Below are positions 41,164 to 50,263 of a DNA stretch of 64,000 nt, in pieces (the stretch's first letter is position 1; each line of letters begins with the position of its first letter). The stretch lies in assembly GCA_017937305.1 (NCBI GenBank), contig JAGBDV010000001.1, positions 1 to 64,000 on the forward strand, given 5' to 3'. The translations under genes were made by a program, and so were the position numbers. The DNA is from Bacilli bacterium (GTDB lineage Bacteria > Bacillota_I > Bacilli_A > ML615J-28 > CAG-313). Under the pieces are notes generated by a model, which was not told the origin of the DNA, did not search any database, and was given only the letters and a program-made list of their open reading frames with translations.

Positions 41164-41625
41164 TTACTCCTTACATAAATCTAATGTTCGATAGTTTACT
41201 ACTTTTTTTAAGTCACTTGGTGAGATTTCTATTTGAGCACCAATACGCCCAGCACTAAAGAAGATTGTATTAAATGATAACACAGATTCATCAATAAATG
41301 TTGGAAAACACTTTTTCATCCCTATTGGACTACATCCACCATGGATATATCCAGTAAGTGGTTCTAAGTCTTTTTGTTTAATCATTTCAATCTTTTTTTC
41401 TTTTAAAAAAGATGCTGCTTTTTTTAAATCTAATTCTTTATTTGCAGGAATCATAAAGACATAATATTTAGAACCAACTGTTACAAGTGTTTTAAATACT
41501 TGATTTGGGTTTTGGTTTAATACTTCTGCTACAAAACATGCATCAAGTTTAATTGGATCATAATAATGAGGTATATATTTTAACTTTTTTTGTTCTAATA
41601 TTTTCATTACCATAGTTTTTTCCAT
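41164..41625 (-). CDS. ybaK: YbaK/EbsC-type Cys-tRNA(Pro) deacylase, 153 aa
   Basis: An editing deacylase of the YbaK/ProX family. Visible are DACFVAEVLNQNPNQVFKTL, VFMIPANKELDLKKAASFL, the GYIHGGCSPIGMKK loop and SAGRIGAQIEISPSDLKKVV. These match the substrate-binding region of YbaK, which hydrolyses mischarged Cys-tRNA(Pro). Length is normal. It is the first gene of the short run to 38915; a non-coding gap and terminator lie on the other side. Confidence 0.92.
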   Translation of the reverse strand: MEKTMVMKILEQKKLKYIPHYYDPIKLDACFVAEVLNQNPNQVFKTLVTVGSKYYVFMIPANKELDLKKAASFLKEKKIEMIKQKDLEPLTGYIHGGCSPIGMKKCFPTFIDESVLSFNTIFFSAGRIGAQIEISPSDLKKVVNYRTLDLCKE

Positions 41626-41701
41626 TATATCACCACATTACATTATACTATTATTTTTTATAAAAAACTAAAATTTAACTAATTTTTATTTTTAAGTTAG
41701 A

Positions 41702-41730
41702 AAAATGGACATCTAAAAGATGCCCATTTT
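41702..41730 (-). terminator. Terminator after the amidase lipoprotein gene
   Basis: AAAATGG and CATC (41702-41713) pair with GATG and CCATTTT (41719-41730) around TAAAA; T-rich sequence follows on the minus strand. Confidence 0.75.
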
Positions 41731-41746
41731 ATTGTTTAAATTTAGA

Positions 41747-43696
41747 TTATCCATCAATTAATTTAGTTGTATATTCTTTAGAAATTACAATATCATTACT
41801 GCGTTTAACAACTACAGAATAACTAACTAGAGTTGCACCATTTAACTTTTTAGCAATATAACCATCATCAGTTAAGATATCTGATCCACTTTTCCATTCA
41901 AATGTTAAACCACTAAAGTGTTCCATACCAAATTTTTCTAATGAAATTAAGTCTCTAAAGTGTTGCCAGTAACCTTGATCTCTGATTGCGGCAGGACAAT
42001 CTTTACCAGAAATATTATTATGTTGCATTACACGAAGAACATCTAAGTCATTTTCAATTAATAAGTGTGCAACTAAATCTGCAAAGATACGGTAAGTTTT
42101 CATATAATCACTTCCTGCATCAACCATACTTTCAATACCGATTGAATTTAAGTTTCCACCACGGTTTCCAATATATCTATAAGTTTCGCTCCACCAGTTA
42201 TCGTTTAGCCAGTAGTTACCATTTTCACCAATTTCATAATATAAGCCACTTGAAGTAATGCTTGCTAAAGCAGGTGCGTCACTTGGCTTTTTAAGAAGAC
42301 TTCTTACACCGTTGAAACAATAGTATCCTTCGCTGTCAATTGATAGATTTGGGCGTTCTGCTGTTGCTTTAATGCCTGAATCTAATAGTTTATAACCATA
42401 TTTAGTTCCATCTCCTGCGTGATGTGCTACTTCATCATTTGGAATATGATGATAAATTCCATCACTACCGCAGCTATAATGCCAACTAGTTGAACCTGCA
42501 GCAGAACTTGTAACATATCCTGCATGACCAAATGCACCTGTATCATTATTTGCAGTATCATGACATACAATAAATTCAACACTTTGTAGTTTTCTTCCTG
42601 TTCTATTTGCAGCACCTAGTGGAATTAAATATTCAATTCTTTCTTCCCATACATTATCAAAGAAGAATAAAGAGTTAAATGTTTGAGAAATATTTGTATA
42701 TTCATCAAATGTTACACGTTTTAATTCATCTTCTGCAATAGCGCTTAAGAAGTTCTCTAATACTTCTTCTTCACTCATTTTAGATATATCTAATGCTTTA
42801 ACTTTTAACCAGAATTTAACATCTTCTACCATATCACCAGAATAAATAAATGCTTGAAGATCAACATATCTATCAAATACATATTGAGTAACTTTACCAT
42901 CAAGTCCTACAACACGTGGATGAGATGTCTTCCATTCAATTTTTGTACCTTGTTCAGGATGTGTTGAAGGTAGAGTTAAATCAGATGAAATATTTAAATC
43001 AGGAATAATTTCATTTTGTAACCATGAAGATACAATATCAATTTTTTCTTCATCACTTGCACCAAGAACTAACATTTCAAATGAATCTTCAATGTAGTGA
43101 GTTTCATCTACTAAAATCTTATAACTAATTACAACTGGAGTTTCAACTAAGGGCTTAATATATACACCTTCATTTGTAAATACACTTTCATCTGATGATG
43201 ACCATGTAATTGTAAAGAAATCATTAAAGTTAGTTTCTAAATAATCAGACATATCTTCTTGAAGACGTTCAGGGAATTGTCCTTCAAATTGACTCTTCAT
43301 ATAAGCAAATGTACGAGGATATAATTTAAATTCTAAGTTTCCTTCTTTTGTTTCATCTAATTCATTAGTAATAACATAAGACATTGTAATATCAGTAATC
43401 TTTTTAGTATCTCTACCAATAATCTTACCAGTATTATCTACTCTATTTGGTAATGAAGATGTCCAGGTAATTGTTACATCTTTATCTAAATATTTAGTAG
43501 GTAATTCTTCTAATCCTTCATCAATTAAAAGATTATCAGTATACATAGCTTTAATCCAAGTATCAACCTCATCTAGATTAGTAACTACTTCTGGAGTTTT
43601 ATCGTCATCATTATCATCACCTTTATTCTTATTACAGCTTGTTAATGCCACTAATAAGATTAGCATTAAAATACCAAATGTTTTAAAGTGTTTCAT
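41747..43696 (-). CDS. Lipoprotein N-acetylmuramoyl-L-alanine amidase (Amidase_2), 649 aa
   Basis: Signal with lipobox ALTSC (about 16-20). Three Ig-like modules of the aBig type follow (ITWTSSLPNRVDNTGK, ITWSSSDESVFTNEGV, IEWKTSHPRVVGLDGK). The amidase domain (about 360-600) shows FIVCHDTANNDTG, SWHYSCGSDGIYHHIPNDEV, HHAGDGTKYG, GIESMVDAGSD and MQHNNISGKDCPAAIR, giving the His, His and Cys/Asp zinc-site residues. It cleaves the bond between MurNAc and L-Ala outside the cell. A fourth, incomplete Ig-like module ends the protein. Start at 43696 with AAGGG upstream. Confidence 0.9.
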   Translation of the reverse strand: MKHFKTFGILMLILLVALTSCNKNKGDDNDDDKTPEVVTNLDEVDTWIKAMYTDNLLIDEGLEELPTKYLDKDVTITWTSSLPNRVDNTGKIIGRDTKKITDITMSYVITNELDETKEGNLEFKLYPRTFAYMKSQFEGQFPERLQEDMSDYLETNFNDFFTITWSSSDESVFTNEGVYIKPLVETPVVISYKILVDETHYIEDSFEMLVLGASDEEKIDIVSSWLQNEIIPDLNISSDLTLPSTHPEQGTKIEWKTSHPRVVGLDGKVTQYVFDRYVDLQAFIYSGDMVEDVKFWLKVKALDISKMSEEEVLENFLSAIAEDELKRVTFDEYTNISQTFNSLFFFDNVWEERIEYLIPLGAANRTGRKLQSVEFIVCHDTANNDTGAFGHAGYVTSSAAGSTSWHYSCGSDGIYHHIPNDEVAHHAGDGTKYGYKLLDSGIKATAERPNLSIDSEGYYCFNGVRSLLKKPSDAPALASITSSGLYYEIGENGNYWLNDNWWSETYRYIGNRGGNLNSIGIESMVDAGSDYMKTYRIFADLVAHLLIENDLDVLRVMQHNNISGKDCPAAIRDQGYWQHFRDLISLEKFGMEHFSGLTFEWKSGSDILTDDGYIAKKLNGATLVSYSVVVKRSNDIVISKEYTTKLIDG

Positions 43697-43731
43697 AATT
43701 TTCCCTTTCATTTTCGTTTCTTGATTATTTC

Positions 43732-45015
43732 CTATTTAATTATTATATTAGAGTTTTCTAAAATAATTTTTGTTTGGTAAAATTCTTTTAAAGCTTTTAC
43801 CATATCTTTTAAATCTTTACTTCCTGCTACTTCATTTGATGAATGCATTGCAAGTTGTGCAAGACCAATGTCTAAAGCTTTAATCGATAACTTTTCAAGT
43901 TGGATTCTACCTAAAGTAGAACCACCTCTTAAATCACTTCTATTTGTATAATCTTGGTAACTAACTTCTGCTTTATCGCAAATTGCTTTAAAAATACCTG
44001 CAGAAATTCCATCAGTAGTATAACTAAGTGATGAATGATATTTAATTACAATACCTTTATTTAAATGGACATTATTTGTAGGATCACTTTTTTCAGGATG
44101 TGCAGGATGAACTGCGTGTGCATTATCTGCAGATACTAACATTGAATTTTGATACATCACATATTTATTTAAATTTAGTTCATCACAAATTCTTTCTAAT
44201 ACATCAGTTAAGAATGTAGATGCTGCACCATGATTAGACCCGCTTCCTACTTCTTCATTATCAAAGATTGCACAAACAGAAATATTTGATTCAGGCCTTG
44301 CTTCAAGGAATGCTTCAAGCGATGCAAATACACATTCTAAGTCATCAAGTTTAGGTGAAATAATTAATTCATTATCAAAACCAGCTACACATCCTTTTTC
44401 TTTATTATATAAGAATAAATCATGTGATAAGATTTCTTCATCTTCACTAAAGATAGAAACTTTCTTTAGTTGATTCATAAATGAATTTGATTCATTTGTA
44501 AGACCAACAACTGGTAATAAATCATTTTGAAGATTAAGTTCTAAATTATTACCCTTTAAATGTGCTGCAAGACTAGGAATTACAACATTATGTCCTGATA
44601 AGTTTACAAGTCTTGTATCAACACCTTCTTTTGTTTTTACAAATACTCTTCCTGCAATTCCTAAAGGTTTATCAAACCATGTACTAATTAACATACCACC
44701 ATAAGGTTCAGTGTTAAGTTTTTTATAACTTCCTGAATTTAATTCACCATTTGGTTTTACCTTAAAGCTTGGTGAATCATTATGACTTGCAACAATCATA
44801 AATCCTTCTTGAGTAGCTGGCACTTTAAATGTAATTATTGAAGCACCACCACGAACTACAAAATAAGATTTATTAGGTTCTAGGTTCCACTTTTTGTTTT
44901 CTTCTAATTCAATATAATTAAAGTTCTTTAAGATTGCTTTAATTAAATGAATATTATGATAAACAGAAACGGAACTTTCAATAAAATTTAATAACTCATT
45001 TACGTATTTTTCCAT
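43732..45015 (-). CDS. M18 family aminopeptidase, 427 aa
   Basis: A dinuclear zinc aspartyl-type aminopeptidase. Visible are IVASHNDSPSFKVKPNG (first metal ligands His-Asp), GRVFVKT with LSGHNVVIPSLAAHL, CAIFDNEEVGSGSNHGAAS (Asp and Glu-Glu catalytic/metal residues), SADNAHAVHPAHPEKSDPT and LRGGSTLGRIQ, and the His near the C-terminus (AMHSSNE). Length fits the family. Cytoplasmic peptide degradation. It follows the ABC-F gene by 25 bases and precedes the amidase gene. Confidence 0.93.
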   Translation of the reverse strand: MEKYVNELLNFIESSVSVYHNIHLIKAILKNFNYIELEENKKWNLEPNKSYFVVRGGASIITFKVPATQEGFMIVASHNDSPSFKVKPNGELNSGSYKKLNTEPYGGMLISTWFDKPLGIAGRVFVKTKEGVDTRLVNLSGHNVVIPSLAAHLKGNNLELNLQNDLLPVVGLTNESNSFMNQLKKVSIFSEDEEILSHDLFLYNKEKGCVAGFDNELIISPKLDDLECVFASLEAFLEARPESNISVCAIFDNEEVGSGSNHGAASTFLTDVLERICDELNLNKYVMYQNSMLVSADNAHAVHPAHPEKSDPTNNVHLNKGIVIKYHSSLSYTTDGISAGIFKAICDKAEVSYQDYTNRSDLRGGSTLGRIQLEKLSIKALDIGLAQLAMHSSNEVAGSKDLKDMVKALKEFYQTKIILENSNIIIK

Positions 45016-45040
45016 AATTTCTTTCCTTTATATATATAAT

Positions 45041-46810
45041 TTATTTATACTTGTTATTTCTATATTCAATGATTTGTTCATTGATTTTATTTAAATATTC
45101 CCAACGTTCTAACTTTTCTAATAGTTCTAGTTCTAATTCTTCTATTTTGTTAGAAATCTCCATTAATTTTTGATAATCAGTTGAATATACTAATTGTTCA
45201 TCTTTTAATGCTTTAATTTTATTTTCAATATTTTCAATTACATTTTCAATGTTATCAAATTCTTTTTTCTCTTGAGATGTAAATCTAGGAATATTTACGA
45301 CTTCTTTTTTTACTTTTTCTTTTTCAGTAATAATTCTTGGATTAAGTGATATATAATCACTTACAATACCATTATACTCTTTTATTTCATTATTTTCAAG
45401 GACCAATAAATGGTCGGCAACTTTATCTAAGAAATATCTATCATGACTAACGACAATGACTGCCCCTTTAAATGATTCTAAGTATTGTTCTAGAATTTCT
45501 AGAGTATATACATCTAAATCATTAGTAGGTTCATCTAAGAATAAAACATTAGGGTTTTTCATTAAAACTGTTAAAAGTTGTAATCTTCTTTTTTCTCCAC
45601 CAGATAGTCTAGATACTTGCATTTGCTGGATAGATGGAGGAAATAGATAATTTTCCAAGATTTGTGATGCAGATAGTCTTCCTGTGGTTGTTTCTACATA
45701 TTCACCAAATTGTTTTAAATAATCGATCATTTTAATATTTTTATTAAAATCAGGCATTTCTTGAGCGAAGTACCCTATATTAATTGTCTTACCAATAGTA
45801 ATCGTTCCAAAATCGACCGGAATAAGCCCCAGAATTGATTTAAAGAGTGTTGTCTTGCCAGCACCATTTTCTCCAACAATTCCAAGTCTATCAAACTTTT
45901 TAACAATATATGAGAAGTTTTTAAATAAAACTTCACCTTTTATACTTTTTTGAATGTTTTCTATTTCAATAGTTGTTTTACCCATTCTAGTTTTAATACT
46001 AGATAACTCTAGTTCATTATTAGCATTTAATTCACTATGAACAGTGTTTACTTCTTCTTCTAACTTTTTAAAACGAGCTAAACGTTCTGTACTTTTAGTA
46101 GTACGAGCTTGTGGATTTAAAGATGCCCATTGAGCTTCTTTTTTAAATAAAGCTGATAACTTTCTTTCATAAGCTTCACGTTCTAAAAGCCTTTCAGCTT
46201 TTAATTCTAGAAACTTTGAATAGTTAGCATCATATAAATATATATTACCATGCTCGATCTCCATTGTTTTACTAGTAACACGCTCTAAGAAATATCTATC
46301 ATGTGTAACAAGAAGTAATCCTCTATTATATTTAATTAAGAATTTTTCTAACCAATTAATCATCCAAATATCTAAATGGTTAGTTGGTTCATCTAAAATA
46401 AGTAAATCTACATCTTCACAAAGTGCTACCGCAAGACCAAGTCGCTTTTTTTCTCCACCAGATAAAGTAGAAATAATTCGGTTATAATCACTTAGCCCCA
46501 TTTTAGATAACATTGACTTCGCAACAAACTCTTCAACTTTTACACATTTATTAAAAGCTTCTAATACAGTATCTAATTCATTAAAAACAGATTCTTGTGG
46601 AAGATATCCAATTTTTAAATCTTTCTTTTTAGATATGATTCCACTATCAAGTTCTACTTCTCCAATAATAGCTTTAATAAGAGTGCTTTTACCTGCGCCA
46701 TTAATTCCAAGAAGTCCAATCTTATCAGTATCATTAATTACAAAAGATGCATCTTTAAATAATGTTTTGTCTAAATATTTAATTGTAATATTAAATGCAT
46801 TAATTAACAT
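45041..46810 (-). CDS. ABC-F family ATPase (YdiF/Uup-like), 589 aa
   Basis: Two ABC cassettes without membrane segments: GINGAGKSTLIKAI, TLSGGEKKRLGLAVAL and LLILDEPTNHLDIWMINW in the first; GENGAGKTTLFKSI, RLSGGEKRRLQLLTVL and VLFLDEPTNDLDVYTLEI in the second. A linker holds ARTTKSTERLARFKKLEEE and a C-terminal coiled coil is present. Such proteins act on the ribosome during translation stalls or confer antibiotic resistance. I start at the ATG at 46810; AAAGGA lies 9 bases upstream, and the upstream ATGs lack spacing. A TTGAAA-17-TATACT promoter lies at 46831-46859. Confidence 0.93.
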   Translation of the reverse strand: MLINAFNITIKYLDKTLFKDASFVINDTDKIGLLGINGAGKSTLIKAIIGEVELDSGIISKKKDLKIGYLPQESVFNELDTVLEAFNKCVKVEEFVAKSMLSKMGLSDYNRIISTLSGGEKKRLGLAVALCEDVDLLILDEPTNHLDIWMINWLEKFLIKYNRGLLLVTHDRYFLERVTSKTMEIEHGNIYLYDANYSKFLELKAERLLEREAYERKLSALFKKEAQWASLNPQARTTKSTERLARFKKLEEEVNTVHSELNANNELELSSIKTRMGKTTIEIENIQKSIKGEVLFKNFSYIVKKFDRLGIVGENGAGKTTLFKSILGLIPVDFGTITIGKTINIGYFAQEMPDFNKNIKMIDYLKQFGEYVETTTGRLSASQILENYLFPPSIQQMQVSRLSGGEKRRLQLLTVLMKNPNVLFLDEPTNDLDVYTLEILEQYLESFKGAVIVVSHDRYFLDKVADHLLVLENNEIKEYNGIVSDYISLNPRIITEKEKVKKEVVNIPRFTSQEKKEFDNIENVIENIENKIKALKDEQLVYSTDYQKLMEISNKIEELELELLEKLERWEYLNKINEQIIEYRNNKYK

Positions 46811-46830
46811 AATATTCATTCCTTTATTAT

Positions 46831-46859
46831 AGTATACCATATTTATACATTCTTTTCAA
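46831..46859 (-). promoter_or_regulatory. Probable promoter of the ABC-F gene
   Basis: TTGAAA (46854-46859) and TATACT (46831-46836) with a 17-base spacer, placed between the terminator at 46862-46887 and the ABC-F start. The predicted 5' leader is very short. Confidence 0.55.
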
Positions 46860-46861
46860 AG

Positions 46862-46887
46862 AAAAAAAGCTCTAATTCATTAGAGCT
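46862..46887 (-). terminator. Terminator after the LRR lipoprotein group
   Basis: AGCTCTAAT (46868-46876) and ATTAGAGCT (46879-46887) form a perfect stem with a two-base centre; a run of seven T follows on the minus strand. Confidence 0.85.
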
Positions 46888-46900
46888 CTTAAATTAAATA

Positions 46901-48097
46901 TTAATTAGGTAACCCCTTACTTACTTCAACATTTAAAGAACCATAAAACGAGTTATCATTCATTGTAACACTTTCATGAACAATTACACTTTGTAAACTT
47001 GGACAATTATAAAATGCATATTCTTCAATTAAACCAATAGAATAATTTGAAGATACACTACTAAGATTAGGACAGTTATAAAATGCATATTTTAAAATTT
47101 TAATACCACGTTTAGCTAATAATATATATGGAGCTTTAATAACTATTTCCTTAATATATTGATTATTATAAAACGCATAACTATCAATATTAATAATATC
47201 AGCACCAATGATTAATTTTTCGTTAGTAGCCCATGGTGGACAGTATATTAAAGATAAACTTGATCTATCATATATAATACCTTCTCTATATTGGAAAGTA
47301 TTGTTATTTTCTAGCGATATTTCTTTTAAATTATCCATTCCTAGAAAACATGATGCAGACAACTTTGTACAATTTGATAAGTTTAGTTTTTCAAGACTAA
47401 AACAATTACTAAATGCATAGTCTCCTAATGTAAATGATTTAGAGTTAAACTCTATATTTTTTAAATTAACACAACCACTAAACGCATAATCTCCAATAGT
47501 TTGTAAATTTTCAGTTAATGAAACATTTTCTAAACTAACACAATTAGAAAATGCATGTTCTTTTATCTCTTTAAGTTCATTATTTAAGTTTAATGAACTT
47601 AAACTAATACAATTAGAAAAAGCTTCTTCCCCAATTGAAACCATTGTATTTGGTAATATTACAGAAGATAAGCTTGCACAATTTTTAAAAGCTTTATCTT
47701 TTATTGCAGTAACATTACTTGAAGCTCTAATAGAGATTAAATTATAACAATTTTCAAAAGCAGATTCAGGAATAGATATAGGCCCATCAAACATATAAAC
47801 ATATTCTAATGAATGACAATCTTTAAACTGTTCTTTTTCTAGCTTTTCTAAAGTTTCAGGAAGTAATACTGATTTAATTATAGAATTACCAGTAAAAGCT
47901 TCTTTATCGATATATTTTACTTCTATTATTTTAGGTCCATTAGAATATGCATGAGGTATAATGACTTCTGTATCAGTACCGGTATAATTAGTTAATCTAT
48001 CACCAACAAACTCAAAATCTCCAAACTTATATTCATAAGAACAGCCACATATTAAAAATGAAAAACAAACTATAATAATAACAAATATTTTTTTCAT
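46901..48097 (-). CDS. BspA-type LRR (LRR_5) lipoprotein, long form, 398 aa
   Basis: Lipobox FLICGC near residue 20 after MKKIFVIIIVCFSF. A shared N-terminal module follows (FVGDRLTNYTGTDTEVIIPH), then LRR_5 repeats of about 23 residues (AFSNCVSLENVSLTENLQTI, AFSGCVNLKNIEF). An internal non-LRR segment (YREGIIYDRSSLSLIYCPPW) resembles the same region of the 383-residue long form at 49108. The start is the ATG at 48097 with AAGGTG upstream. Surface-exposed adhesion or binding role is typical of BspA-like proteins. Last gene of its transcript. Confidence 0.88.
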   Translation of the reverse strand: MKKIFVIIIVCFSFLICGCSYEYKFGDFEFVGDRLTNYTGTDTEVIIPHAYSNGPKIIEVKYIDKEAFTGNSIIKSVLLPETLEKLEKEQFKDCHSLEYVYMFDGPISIPESAFENCYNLISIRASSNVTAIKDKAFKNCASLSSVILPNTMVSIGEEAFSNCISLSSLNLNNELKEIKEHAFSNCVSLENVSLTENLQTIGDYAFSGCVNLKNIEFNSKSFTLGDYAFSNCFSLEKLNLSNCTKLSASCFLGMDNLKEISLENNNTFQYREGIIYDRSSLSLIYCPPWATNEKLIIGADIINIDSYAFYNNQYIKEIVIKAPYILLAKRGIKILKYAFYNCPNLSSVSSNYSIGLIEEYAFYNCPSLQSVIVHESVTMNDNSFYGSLNVEVSKGLPN

Positions 48098-48111
48098 ATC
48101 TATCACCTTTA

Positions 48112-48987
48112 TTAATATATATCAGCTACAGGACAATTTGCGAATGCTTTATCTGCTACATCTGCAGAATAAGAAAACTCAATATATCTTAATTTCAGAC
48201 AATTTTTAAAAGCATAATGCCCAACAAGCTCAATTTGTTTAGTATTTTTTACTTTCTTTAAAGCAAAACAAGATTCAAAAGTATAGTTATTTATTGCTTC
48301 GACCTTTTTAGACATTACTACTTTTTTTAATTTCACACAATTTCTAAAGCATCCCTCACCTACATCTTTTACAGTATTTGGAATCTTTATACGCTTTAAC
48401 GATTGACAATCTTGAAATGCATATTCACCAATATGAATTAAATTATCAGGAATCGTTATTTTCTTTAATGATAAACATTTACTAAATGTATATGCACTAA
48501 TAGCATCAATCCCTTTAGATAACTTAACTTTTTTTAAACTTATACAAGAATCAAAAGCATGTTCTTTAATCTCACTAACACTATCAGGAATAGAAATCTT
48601 TTCTAGTGAAATACAACGTTCAAAAGATGAGACACCAATACTTTTTAGTCCGTCATTAAATTTTATATCTACTAAATTAAAACAATAATTAAAAGCATTA
48701 TCTTCTATTGATTCAATACTATTAGGTAACTTAACAGTTTCTATAAAGAACTTCTCTTTAAAGGCTGAATCACCAATTACCTTAACATCAACAACTTTAT
48801 TGAAAGAATCAATATAAGTACTAGGTATTATAACAGAATTTGAATTACCAATATATTTAACTAATACGCCATTATTAAATTCAAAATCACTTTGTGGGTT
48901 GTATTCTTGTTTATTATTAGAACATCCACATAAAGTTAATCCAATAAAACAAATACTAATAAAAAGCATTAGTCTTCTTAATTTCAT
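48112..48987 (-). CDS. BspA-type LRR lipoprotein, short form, 291 aa
   Basis: MKLRRLMLFISICFIGLTLCGC gives a lipoprotein signal with lipobox LCGC. The N-terminal module is FNNGVLVKYIGNSNSVIIPS, then LRR_5 repeats (AFNYCFNLVDIKFNDGLKSI, AFDSCISLKKVKLSKGIDAI and so on). It lacks the insert of the long forms. The start is the ATG at 48987 with GAGGTG upstream; a consensus promoter lies just before (49021-49049). It is 15 bases upstream of the long form at 48097 and probably co-transcribed. Confidence 0.88.
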   Translation of the reverse strand: MKLRRLMLFISICFIGLTLCGCSNNKQEYNPQSDFEFNNGVLVKYIGNSNSVIIPSTYIDSFNKVVDVKVIGDSAFKEKFFIETVKLPNSIESIEDNAFNYCFNLVDIKFNDGLKSIGVSSFERCISLEKISIPDSVSEIKEHAFDSCISLKKVKLSKGIDAISAYTFSKCLSLKKITIPDNLIHIGEYAFQDCQSLKRIKIPNTVKDVGEGCFRNCVKLKKVVMSKKVEAINNYTFESCFALKKVKNTKQIELVGHYAFKNCLKLRYIEFSYSADVADKAFANCPVADIY

Positions 48988-49020
48988 GGTGCACCTCACA
49001 TTACTTTGTAATCTATTTAT

Positions 49021-49049
49021 ATTATATCAAAATATTAATTTTATTGCAA
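49021..49049 (-). promoter_or_regulatory. Promoter of the second LRR lipoprotein pair
   Basis: TTGCAA (49044-49049) and TATAAT (49021-49026) with a 17-base spacer. It begins in the T-run of the preceding terminator, so the second pair has its own transcript. Confidence 0.75.
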
Positions 49050-49082
49050 AAAAATAAAAAATCCACTTAATTAAGTGGATTT
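49049..49082 (-). terminator. Terminator of the first LRR lipoprotein transcript
   Basis: A perfect 24-base palindrome (core TCCACTTAATTAAGTGGA) at 49059-49082 with a T-rich minus-strand tail. The rpmE terminator at 51923-51955 has the same core. Confidence 0.8.
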
Positions 49083-49107
49083 AATTTCAGACTATATAAG
49101 TTAAAAC

Positions 49108-50259
49108 TTAATTTTCAGGTCGCCATTGTGAATTTTGAGAATAAAACATTGCATTAGGAGAGTTTTCAAATACTTTACTATTTGATGGAACAAATAACTC
49201 ATCATTAACAACTACCTTTTTTAGGTTTGGACAATCCTTAAATGCTTTATAACCTACATAAAATATTGAATTATTAGAAATAACCTCATTAAGTTTTTCG
49301 CATCCTTCAAAAGCATTATCATTAATTTTGAAATGATCTTTATTTTCAACATCAATAGGTGCATTAATATTCACGCTCTTCAAATTTACAGCATTTAAAA
49401 AAGCAGATGTCCCAATAGCTTTTGTACCATCTAAAACAGTATATTCTTTATCTTTCTTTTTAGGAGGATAAAAAACTAATGTTTTTGTTTCTTCATTATA
49501 TAAAACACTGTCATATGTTTTATATATCTCATTATCTTCAACTATAAGTTTAGAAAGATTAGGTAAAGCTCTTAAAATATATACATTAATATTTGTACAA
49601 TTTGATAAATTGATTTCTGTTAAACTTGTACAGTTCTTAAAAGCTGCTTCACCAATTGTATATTCTGTTTTAGGAAATATAATAGTCTTTAAAGCATGAC
49701 AATTTTCAAAACATCCTTTAGCAATGCTATTAACACCAGATTTTAGCTCAACTTTTTTTAATGAAACACAATTTTTAAAAGCTGCTTCACCAAGCGTTTC
49801 TACACCCATTGGAGCAATAAATTCTTCTAATGAGACACATTCATTAAACGCATGGGAACCAATTGATTTTAAACCAGATGAAAAGTTAACAAAAGTTAAA
49901 TTATAGCATTTATCAAAACAATAATTAGGAATATATTTAATAGAACCTTTAAATTCTACTTTCTCTAAAGAATAACATCCAGAAAACATATTTTGATGTA
50001 AAGATGTAACACCTTTAGGAACAACAATACTCTTTATTACAGAATTATTTGTAAATACACCTAATTTAATTGATTGTACCTCAATAATAGTACCATCTTT
50101 TTCATAAGATTCAGGAATTTCAACATTTACACTAGTCCCTTTATATTCAATTAAATTCGAACCGCTAAATACAAAATCATCAATATTAGATTTTTTATCA
50201 CAACCGACAATCAATATACTAATAAAAATAACAAATAATAAACTTAATACTTTTCTCAT
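49108..50259 (-). CDS. BspA-type LRR lipoprotein, long form, 383 aa
   Basis: Signal MRKVLSLLFVIFISILIVGC with the lipobox at Cys20. The common N-terminal module (FSGSNLIEYKGTSVNVEIPE) and LRR_5 repeats follow (CFDKCYNLTFVNFSSGLKSI, AFNECVSLEEFIAPMGVETL). As in the 401-frame homologue, an interruption (YDSVLYNEETKTLVFYPPKK) precedes a second set of repeats. It is the last gene before a strong terminator and stands 4 bases after the short form at 50264. Expected at the cell surface; ligand unknown. Confidence 0.88.
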   Translation of the reverse strand: MRKVLSLLFVIFISILIVGCDKKSNIDDFVFSGSNLIEYKGTSVNVEIPESYEKDGTIIEVQSIKLGVFTNNSVIKSIVVPKGVTSLHQNMFSGCYSLEKVEFKGSIKYIPNYCFDKCYNLTFVNFSSGLKSIGSHAFNECVSLEEFIAPMGVETLGEAAFKNCVSLKKVELKSGVNSIAKGCFENCHALKTIIFPKTEYTIGEAAFKNCTSLTEINLSNCTNINVYILRALPNLSKLIVEDNEIYKTYDSVLYNEETKTLVFYPPKKKDKEYTVLDGTKAIGTSAFLNAVNLKSVNINAPIDVENKDHFKINDNAFEGCEKLNEVISNNSIFYVGYKAFKDCPNLKKVVVNDELFVPSNSKVFENSPNAMFYSQNSQWRPEN

Positions 50260-50263
50260 CTTA

